NCBI GenBank assembly: GCA_022562395.1
Contig: JADFPI010000004.1
Coordinates: forward strand, 1 to 53,300
DNA length: 53,300 nt
Reading direction: 5' to 3'
Source of the DNA: Patescibacteria group bacterium
Lineage (GTDB): Bacteria; Patescibacteriota; Microgenomatia; UBA8517
The notes below the pieces were generated by a model. The model had not been told where the DNA came from. It worked only from the letters and a program-made list of their open reading frames with translations, and made no database searches. Position numbers and translations under genes: made by a program. This document shows, piece after piece, positions 46,228 to 53,213 of this stretch (positions within the stretch are counted from its first letter, which is position 1; every line of letters begins with the position of its first letter).

Positions 46228-47777
46228 AGCCTCTCTCTCCTTTGAACAGTGACTCCACCAAAGTTTGTCTCTTTTTCAACCTTCCCTATTCCCTTTTGCC
46301 TATCGAGCCAGACATCGAGCCTTTCCGGATGCGGCGGGTCTACCTCGTATAAAGTATAAAGTAAAGGCACTTGCTCGCCCAATCTCATTCCGCAAAGATT
46401 TTCGCCGCAGCGCTTTGTCCCCTGCCACAAAAAAAGATAGTCATAAGCATAAGGAATTACCGGCGGAACATAGACATCAACATTAAAGTGACGAGGACAC
46501 TCGCCGCTTGGACACACCTGCTTTTCTGCATCTTCAAAAACCCAATCAATCGCACCCAATTGATCCTCAAGCGTAATTGGTCTAGTCTCAACCGTAGCAG
46601 TTAGATAGTTTTTTACAAGCGTTCCATTCTCCATAAAAAAAAAGACAAAAAATATACTAACTACAAACTTTCCAGATTTAGTTTTCCACAACTCCCCTAA
46701 CCCTATTGAAAAAAGAAGAATAAAGGGAAGATACACTCCGGTCATATAGTAGTCATAGATATTTCCAAAGTTTCCTTGGAAAGCAAGGATTCCCAAAATA
46801 GGAGTTCCTATGAATAAAAGTAAAAGTGGCAAAGTTAAATTTGAGCTTAATTTTTTTCGCGAAACAAAAATTACAGCACCGGAAAGCAAGAAAAAGATTG
46901 TTGCATAAACTCTCCAGCCAGGATTAATTTTCGACTGAAACACCGACCAGAAAAACTGCGTACGCTCTACAAAAACCTCCCCAAAAGAAAGACTAAAACT
47001 TTTCTCCTCTAAAAAAACTCTCTTGAAATTATTAAACAAAATATTTTCGTGTCTGAAATTAAACGCAATTTGGGGAAGAAGGGTTAGAAAAAACACTCCA
47101 GCAGATATAAAAAGAATTTTTTTGCCGGGCAATCTTTTTCTCTGCCAAACAGCAAAAACTAAAATCATTGGCAAGAAAAATACTGCACTTGCCGCCTCGA
47201 GCTGCAACGACAATCCTATTAGAAGGGCAATCGCAATCCACCAACGTTTATCCCCCTTATTGGCAATCTCCCACATACTCCAAAGCAAAAGCAAGGAGGT
47301 TAAAAGAAGAGATGTCGGATTCGCAAGCCAGCGACCAGCTAAAACTATGAAGTAAGAAAAGGCACCAATGGTTGCGGCAAAAATTCCGCTGGTTCTCGAA
47401 TGAAACTTCCGGCCGAGATAATAGAGCATAAATATTGCCAGGGTTGCGGTAAAACCTAAAAAGATAACTGGTAAAACAGGGCTACCTCCGCTTAGAAGAT
47501 AAAATGGAGCTATTAAATAATAATAGAAAGGCCCCAAAAATATTCCGTCCAAGCCAGTTACCGGCCCGATCAGAAAAAACTTTCCCTCGTGCAAAAGTCG
47601 CCAAATGACCAACGCGTCCCTTCCCTGGTCAAAATAAAACCTAAGCAAGCCTTCCGTCCTATAAACTCTTACGAATAGTGCCAAGAAAAGAATTAAAAAA
47701 AGAAGAAAGTAGGTGGCGGGATGATTTCTAATTTCTCTAGTTAAAGACACTAGTGAATTTTTGAAGTTAAATTTCAT
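46224..47777 (-). CDS. GT-C-like glycosyltransferase, DQGRD/GP-x-LGPFYYY subfamily
   Basis: RFYFDQGRDALVIWRLLHEGKFFLIGPVTGLDGIFLGPFYYYLIAPFYLLSGGSP; polytopic; Cys-rich C-terminal domain. Confidence 0.75.
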   Translation of the reverse strand: MKFNFKNSLVSLTREIRNHPATYFLLFLILFLALFVRVYRTEGLLRFYFDQGRDALVIWRLLHEGKFFLIGPVTGLDGIFLGPFYYYLIAPFYLLSGGSPVLPVIFLGFTATLAIFMLYYLGRKFHSRTSGIFAATIGAFSYFIVLAGRWLANPTSLLLTSLLLLWSMWEIANKGDKRWWIAIALLIGLSLQLEAASAVFFLPMILVFAVWQRKRLPGKKILFISAGVFFLTLLPQIAFNFRHENILFNNFKRVFLEEKSFSLSFGEVFVERTQFFWSVFQSKINPGWRVYATIFFLLSGAVIFVSRKKLSSNLTLPLLLLFIGTPILGILAFQGNFGNIYDYYMTGVYLPFILLFSIGLGELWKTKSGKFVVSIFFVFFFMENGTLVKNYLTATVETRPITLEDQLGAIDWVFEDAEKQVCPSGECPRHFNVDVYVPPVIPYAYDYLFLWQGTKRCGENLCGMRLGEQVPLLYTLYEVDPPHPERLDVWLDRQKGIGKVEKETNFGGVTVQRRERL

Positions 47778-48327
47778 CTTCCATTAGCTTTTTAAAAACT
47801 TCATAGGTAGCCCGGATGTCGGTCATGGCGGAATGCTGCTCGTCTACCCTTATCCCCAGACTCCTTGCAACACTTCTTAGATTTAATTTTTTAGGCCTTT
47901 TTTGAGAACGAAGATGGATATAAGCAATCGAGATAACATCTACGAGGTGATAATCAAACTGGTGTTTTACCCCTAGCTTTTTTAGGTTTGTATCCAAAAA
48001 CCACCAATCAAAGTCAACTTTCCATCCGGCCACCATCGCCTTAGGTGCAAACTTAACCACCTCTTTTAATACTTCTTTTAATAGCAGAGCGTCTTTCCAT
48101 TTCCTTTTAGAATAGCCCGAAACTTTCAATCCCTCCTTGTCTGCAGTCTCTATGTGCTCTGGTTTAACTCTTGCATGGTATTCATCAATAACCTTTAAGG
48201 ATTTGCCATCGACAAGCAGGCAGCCAACCTCGATAATCTCGTGTCGATTAAAATCCAGGCCAGTTGTCTCAAGATCTATAAATAATAGTTTTCTATCTCG
48301 AAAATCCATCTCTTCGTTCTTTGTCAT
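47767..48327 (-). CDS. DEDDh 3'-5' exonuclease (DnaQ/RNase T-like)
   Basis: LLFIDLETTGLDFNRHEIIEVGCLLV (ExoI), GWKVDFDWWFL (ExoII), HSAMTDIRAT (ExoIII). Confidence 0.85.
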   Translation of the reverse strand: MTKNEEMDFRDRKLLFIDLETTGLDFNRHEIIEVGCLLVDGKSLKVIDEYHARVKPEHIETADKEGLKVSGYSKRKWKDALLLKEVLKEVVKFAPKAMVAGWKVDFDWWFLDTNLKKLGVKHQFDYHLVDVISIAYIHLRSQKRPKKLNLRSVARSLGIRVDEQHSAMTDIRATYEVFKKLMEDEI

Positions 48328-49904
48328 TTTGTGTGTATTAGTTTATAAAGAACAACCCCTGCTATTTCCCACTCTTCCTCAATTTTACTCCAACCAAAGT
48401 TTGCAATTTGGGCTTTCGGGTCGCGAGTCGGGTCGCACGTATCTTTTGCCAGCTCACAGACCACAAAAAGTTGCTCCGTTATTGTTTCATCTACCCTCTG
48501 TGCATCTATATCAACAACTGGCGCGCCAGTCTTCTCCAAAAAATATTGATAAGCATCCTCATAATTTCTCTCGGCCAACACTGCCAAATTAAACTTGTCC
48601 CCCTTGGCTTCTTCTTCGATTTTTGCCGATACTTCCTTTGTTCTTTGTAATTGTCGGTTAGGCGGATATTTTAGCGGATTCTCTGCCAAATTAATAATAA
48701 CTAAAAAGACAAAAGCAACGAAAACTAGTATCTTCCCTGTGTTCTTTGCACTTTGTATCATGTTCTGCGACAGCCCTCCAATAAGGAGGAATGGAGCTGT
48801 AAAGAAAAATCCATAGTAATGGTCGTAAATGTGTTGTTTGTATACTCCAAGTCCAATAAATGAAAAACCAAGCCAGACTAAAAGCATGAGATAGGCTTTT
48901 AAGCTATTTGATAATTTTCTTTTTACAAGAGCGTGGCGTAGTAAAGTGACGATTATCCCAATCACTCCAATTACTAAAACAAGGTTCGTCCACCTTCCAG
49001 CTTCTTCATTTTTTCCAGTAAGCAATCTAGTAGTTGCCAAAGATGTAACTTGGGGCAGTTTAGGAATTGCAGTCCAAGGACGGGCAGAAACTGTTGTTTG
49101 CCGCTGGGTAAAGAACTTTTTCATCGCGGTAAAATTTCGCCAGCCGTGTCTCGCGTCAAAAATTACTAAAGGAGACATAAGAAAAGCAAAGATTACACTA
49201 GCGATTAGCGTATAGCGTATAGCGTTTAGTCTTATATTTTTATTTCCCCAAACTTTTAATATTGCCAACAGCCAAAAAAGGCCTATCGTAGGGGCCAAAA
49301 GTAATCCTAAATAATGAGATTGCAAAATGAAAGCAAAAGAAACTCCAATCACTACTAACCACTTAAACTGTCCGTGTTTCCATATCCGGAATAACCCATA
49401 AATAACCAAGAGCGCAAAAAAGGGCATAATATTAGGATTCCACGAGTTCCGCGCGTGAACAATCACAGTTGGAGAAACTGCGTACAAAGCCGCAGCAATT
49501 AACCCTGCAATTGAAACTTGTCCCGCCACGGCGGGAAACCATTCGCGCGCTACATACCAAACAAAAAAAATTGTTGCCACCCCTAAAAGAGCAACCATTA
49601 CTGCCGGTCCAACCGGTGAAAGAAAAGACAAAGCAAGGGCCGGTGCCATCATGTAGTAATAAAGCGGACCCAAATACATATCCCCGATTGAAGTTCTCGG
49701 CCCGATTAATATTGGGTCAAAATCAACAAGCAGTCTTCTAACAACAATGACGTCTCTTCCCTCGTCTCCCAAAAAAGTCATATACTCGTCAATTTTGTAT
49801 AACCGTAAAAAAGCCCCAACCAAAAGAATCAAGCCAAGAAAAATTGCCTCTTTTGGATTTTCCCTAATCCACTTTTTAACTATTAGCCATCGTGAGTTAA
49901 TCAT
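48324..49904 (-). CDS. GT-C-like glycosyltransferase, DEGRD/GP-x-LGPLYYY subfamily
   Basis: MTFLGDEGRDVIVVRRLLVDFDPILIGPRTSIGDMYLGPLYYYMMAPALAL; paralogue of 46224..47777; start likely M at 49904. Confidence 0.75.
   Translation of the reverse strand: MINSRWLIVKKWIRENPKEAIFLGLILLVGAFLRLYKIDEYMTFLGDEGRDVIVVRRLLVDFDPILIGPRTSIGDMYLGPLYYYMMAPALALSFLSPVGPAVMVALLGVATIFFVWYVAREWFPAVAGQVSIAGLIAAALYAVSPTVIVHARNSWNPNIMPFFALLVIYGLFRIWKHGQFKWLVVIGVSFAFILQSHYLGLLLAPTIGLFWLLAILKVWGNKNIRLNAIRYTLIASVIFAFLMSPLVIFDARHGWRNFTAMKKFFTQRQTTVSARPWTAIPKLPQVTSLATTRLLTGKNEEAGRWTNLVLVIGVIGIIVTLLRHALVKRKLSNSLKAYLMLLVWLGFSFIGLGVYKQHIYDHYYGFFFTAPFLLIGGLSQNMIQSAKNTGKILVFVAFVFLVIINLAENPLKYPPNRQLQRTKEVSAKIEEEAKGDKFNLAVLAERNYEDAYQYFLEKTGAPVVDIDAQRVDETITEQLFVVCELAKDTCDPTRDPKAQIANFGWSKIEEEWEIAGVVLYKLIHTK
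49199..49233. repeat. Heptamer block TAGCGAT TAGCGTA TAGCGTA TAGCGTT TAGTCTT
   Basis: Encodes LNAIRYTLIAS in GT-C. Confidence 0.8.
49521..49536. repeat. Coding palindrome TCCCGCC-AC-GGCGGGA
   Basis: 7-bp perfect arms; encodes FPAVAGQV in GT-C. Confidence 0.85.
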
Positions 49905-50628
49905 TGCCCTTCCTTCTCCATGGTCTCTCAATTAAAAGTCTAAGTAAGCCTTTTATGTCTCCCCAAGCAGTCTTGGCAACCTTGACGGTGGAGCCCGGAT
50001 CATCTCTCCAGACAATTGGCACCTCGGTAATCTTAAATCCGGCCTTATCGGCAATAATTAGAAGTTCTGAATCAAAAAACCAACCAGTATCCACAACCAG
50101 GGGCAGGATTTTTGCTGCAGCTTCTTTCTTTATTGCTTTAAAGCCACACTGCGCGTCTCTGAAACTTGTCCAAAAAAGACTTCTAAATAAGAAACTATAG
50201 CCGCGCGACATAATCTCTCTTACCAGCGGCCTGTCATAAACCTTTGCCCCAGGAGCTAGGCGGGAGCCAATAGCAATATCTGCGCCGGCTTCAAGTGCCT
50301 TTATGAGTTTCGGAAAATAAGAAAGATTGCTTGATAAATCAATGTCCATGTAGGAGAGAAAATCCTTTTTGCTTTCACTCCATGCACGCTTTAGTGCCCG
50401 CCCTCTACCTTTTTTATCGAGCCTCAAATATCTAATTCTTTCGCCCTCCGCAAGCTTCTTGCTAAACTCGGGGGTTTTATCGGTTGAAGCATTATCAACA
50501 ATAACAATCTCCCAATCATAACCGCTCATTTCGCGCTCCAGAAAAGAAGAAAGCTTGGGGATATTTACTGGAAGATCCTCCTGTTCGTTATAAACAGGAA
50601 CCGCTACAGTTAAGCCTCTTTTCTCCAT
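49897..50628 (-). CDS. GT2, dolichyl/polyprenyl-phosphate sugar synthase-like
   Basis: LTVAVPVYNEQEDLPVNIPKL, VDNASTDKT, YMDIDLSSNL, FRDAQCGFKAIKKEA; likely start MEKRGLTV at 50628 in ORF 49897..50709. Confidence 0.85.
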   Translation of the reverse strand: MEKRGLTVAVPVYNEQEDLPVNIPKLSSFLEREMSGYDWEIVIVDNASTDKTPEFSKKLAEGERIRYLRLDKKGRGRALKRAWSESKKDFLSYMDIDLSSNLSYFPKLIKALEAGADIAIGSRLAPGAKVYDRPLVREIMSRGYSFLFRSLFWTSFRDAQCGFKAIKKEAAAKILPLVVDTGWFFDSELLIIADKAGFKITEVPIVWRDDPGSTVKVAKTAWGDIKGLLRLLIERPWRRKGND

Positions 50629-50730
50629 AACTTTAGAAAGTCTAGCACAGATGCTTAAAACCATTCCACTAATAACCCGAACCCATTTTAGCCTTGTTAA
50701 AAACTTCAAAAAAGTATATCATTTTCACAA

Positions 50731-51891
50731 GTGAAGAATAGTTTAAAAAAGATTGTAATCTTGGCTCTTTTTTCACTTATTCCGACTGTCTTCATTTGGG
50801 CGCCTTTTTTCTTTAGGCTAGAAAGCTTTTGGACAATTCCTCTTCCGCAAACAGGCATGGCAACAATTGTTGCCAACTATGATGGACCACTTTTTTTGGT
50901 TGTTGCCAAAACCTTTTACAGTATTGAGGCCATCAAAGAAAGCTTCGCCTTCCCTTTACCTGTCGAATATTACGCTGCCCATTTCCCTTTATATCCACTT
51001 CTTATAAGAGCTTTGGCTTTCATAACCGGATTTCCTTACGCCATGCTTTCAGTTACCCTGCTTTCCTCTGTTTTGGCTCTTTATTTCTTTAACAAATTTA
51101 TCAGTCAGTATGTCGATAAAAAGCATGTGCTTTGGATGACTTTTGTGTTTTCAATAATGCCTGCAAGATGGTTAATTGTTCGCTCTGTCGGTAGTGCGGA
51201 ACCTCTGTTTATAGCCGCAGTAATTGCCTCCATATATTATTTTCAACAAAAAAAATACTGGGCTGCTGGATTGTGGGGTGTCGCAGCCCAATTGACTAAG
51301 TCCCCCGGAATTCTTCTTTTTGTCGCCTACTTTTCTTATTTTGCTATTCCTAGTCTTAAGGTATTCGCCACCCAATCTTTCGTAAAATGGGTGGAGGCCT
51401 TAAACCTGAAAAAAACTTTTCCTATCTTTTTAATCCCCTTATCTCTTATTGGGCTTTTTGTTTTTTATGGAGTAAGATTTAATAACTTTCTTGCCTATTT
51501 CCAATCAGGAGACAATATCCATTTATTTTTCCCGCCATTTCAAATCTTTAATTACTCCCAACCGTGGGTTGGAACTTTTTGGCTAGAAGAAGTTATTTTT
51601 GTCTATCTTTTGGGAATCCTGGGAATTCTTAAACTAATTCAGCAAAAAAGAAAAGAGCTTGCCTGGTTTGTGGGAGTATTTTTCTTTAGTGTTCTTTTTG
51701 TTTCCCACCGAGACATTATCCGTTATTCACTTCCGATAGTTCCATTCTTGTTGGTCGCTTTCTCGGACACAATCACCAAGAAAGAGTTTAAAATTGCGAT
51801 GGCGGTAATATTAATTCCAATCTACCTTTTTTCCATTTCCTACATCTCCCAAAACGTCATGCCCATCTCCGACTGGACCCCGTTTTTGTAA
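50731..51891 (+). CDS. PIG-V/GT-C-like polytopic membrane protein
   Basis: GTG start; NYDGPLFLVVAKTFY, YYAAHFPLYPLLIRAL; about 9-10 TM. Confidence 0.65.
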   Translation: MKNSLKKIVILALFSLIPTVFIWAPFFFRLESFWTIPLPQTGMATIVANYDGPLFLVVAKTFYSIEAIKESFAFPLPVEYYAAHFPLYPLLIRALAFITGFPYAMLSVTLLSSVLALYFFNKFISQYVDKKHVLWMTFVFSIMPARWLIVRSVGSAEPLFIAAVIASIYYFQQKKYWAAGLWGVAAQLTKSPGILLFVAYFSYFAIPSLKVFATQSFVKWVEALNLKKTFPIFLIPLSLIGLFVFYGVRFNNFLAYFQSGDNIHLFFPPFQIFNYSQPWVGTFWLEEVIFVYLLGILGILKLIQQKRKELAWFVGVFFFSVLFVSHRDIIRYSLPIVPFLLVAFSDTITKKEFKIAMAVILIPIYLFSISYISQNVMPISDWTPFL

Positions 51892-51915
51892 TAATCTTTA
51901 ATTTTCATCTATAAT
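51886..51915 (+). promoter_or_regulatory. sigma70-like promoter for def fragment
   Basis: TTGTAA-N18-TATAAT; 9 nt from -10 to ATG. Confidence 0.5.
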
Positions 51916-51924
51916 GCTGTCTAT

Positions 51925-52335
51925 ATGGCGGTTAGAAAGGTTATTCAGATTGGTCATCCTGCCTTAAAAGCTAAAAACAAAGAAGTCAAAAACTTCAATT
52001 CACCAACGATTAAAAAACTAATAAAAGACCTTACAGATACCATGCACAAACACCAATTGATTGGGATCGCTGCTCCACAAATTGCGGAAAACTACAAAGT
52101 TTTTGCTACCGAAGTAAGAAATACAAAATATAGAAAATTATCGAAACAAGATAAACTACGAATATACATTAATCCCAAAATAATTCGTACTTCCAAAGAA
52201 CAGAATGTAATCTATGAATGTTGCGGCTGTGTTGGACCTCCACACATTTTCGGACCAGGAAAAAGACAAAAAGAAATAACTACTATCGCAGCAGCATTTA
52301 ATTCTAAGTTTATCTTAGGTCACTTACAGTCATAA
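51925..52335 (+). pseudogene. def: Peptide deformylase, 3'-truncated (lacks HExxH)
   Basis: IQIGHPALKAKNKEV, HKHQLIGIAAPQI (motif I), VIYECCGCV (altered motif II); aberrant end ...FNSKFILGHLQS with no QHExDH motif III. Confidence 0.7.
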
Positions 52336-52345
52336 TCCCTTGTTT

Positions 52346-52472
52346 GCCTAACAAACGATGCAGCAGACCACAAAGTCTGGCGCCGATCGTTAGCAATAAT
52401 TCCATAAATTTCGTACAATACCGTTTTGGTCGCGAATTCGTAATTTGCGGCCGCTGATCTTAAGCGTTAGGC
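52346..52472 (+). other. attC-like recombination site 1
   Basis: R'' GCCTAAC (52346-52352), R' GTTAGGC (52466-52472); inner arms GATGCAGCAGACC vs GATCAGCGGCC (reverse complement of the 3' side) pair with extra bases. Confidence 0.7.
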
Positions 52473-52489
52473 GGCTGTAGATACAGACT

Positions 52490-53005
52490 ATGAAAAATAC
52501 TGAACCAGAAATCCAACAGCTTGCCCATTTCTTGAGCGAGTTCAACAAGGAAAGCGATCGTGGAGCCGCTCTAGTCGCCGCTTCAATCCTCGACAATCAG
52601 CTTCAGAATATTCTTGTGAATTTCTTAATTGATAAACACGAATCACAAAAATTACTAACGGGCTTCAATGCCCCACTCGGAACCTTTTCGGCAAGAGCAT
52701 CGGCAGCATTTGCTCTTGGTCTTATTCAGGAAAACGAATTCAGAGAAATCACTCTGATACGCAAGATCAGAAATGAGTTTGGTCATGGCTGGGAAGCAGT
52801 ATCGTTTGAATTAGGTCGGGTCGCCGATTTTTGTCGTAAGTTGCCCTGGCTTGGTCCCGAAGAACTTGAAGAAGAAGCAACACCAAGGGCTAAATTTAAC
52901 TCTGCTGTAGCGATCTTATTAACAGATTTACTTTGGCGTGCCCGCCTCGTAACGAAGGAACGCCGTTCACTCAGGTCATGGCCGAATAAAGCGCGTAGTG
53001 AATAA
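52490..53005 (+). CDS. Cassette-borne MtlR (mannitol operon repressor)-like family protein
   Basis: LDNQLQNILVNFL...FNAPLGTFSARASAAFALGLIQENEFREITLIRKIRNEFGHGW resembles the MtlR fold pattern (GPLGDLSVRLKLIYGLGVI...ALREELNHD). Confidence 0.65.
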   Translation: MKNTEPEIQQLAHFLSEFNKESDRGAALVAASILDNQLQNILVNFLIDKHESQKLLTGFNAPLGTFSARASAAFALGLIQENEFREITLIRKIRNEFGHGWEAVSFELGRVADFCRKLPWLGPEELEEEATPRAKFNSAVAILLTDLLWRARLVTKERRSLRSWPNKARSE

Positions 53006-53008
53006 GCC

Positions 53009-53172
53009 GCCTAACAAAGCGTGCATCCCGTCCCTGCTCTGCAGGTCGGGACGAGACGGCCCGACAAGTGGGATTCGTCCCGCTAAAAAGAGATGATTTC
53101 GTGCTTGAACATTTGCCGTATAATCAGCCTAGTCCGCGCCCACCCACTCGCGGGTAACGCAAACCGTTAGGC
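53009..53172 (+). other. attC-like recombination site 2
   Basis: R'' GCCTAAC (53009-53015) 3 nt after the TAA stop; R' GTTAGGC (53166-53172); L''/L' GCGTGCATCCCG vs CGGGTAACGC; internal hairpins (CGGGACGA/TCGTCCCG). Confidence 0.75.
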
Positions 53173-53213
53173 CTGTCTAATTTGGCTTACATCAATCGAC
53201 AAGGAGCAACAAA

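Noticed and set aside
48735-48762. Possible heptamer block around TTCTTTG CACTTTG TATCATG
   Set aside because: Only weak similarity between units; kept out of the repeat list.
52425-52462. NruI/EcoRI/NotI-like string TCGCGAATTCG...GCGGCCGC suggesting a cloning linker
   Set aside because: GCGGCCGCTGATC forms part of the attC 3' arm pairing with GATGCAGCAGACC, so a natural explanation is available; linker origin cannot be excluded without reads.
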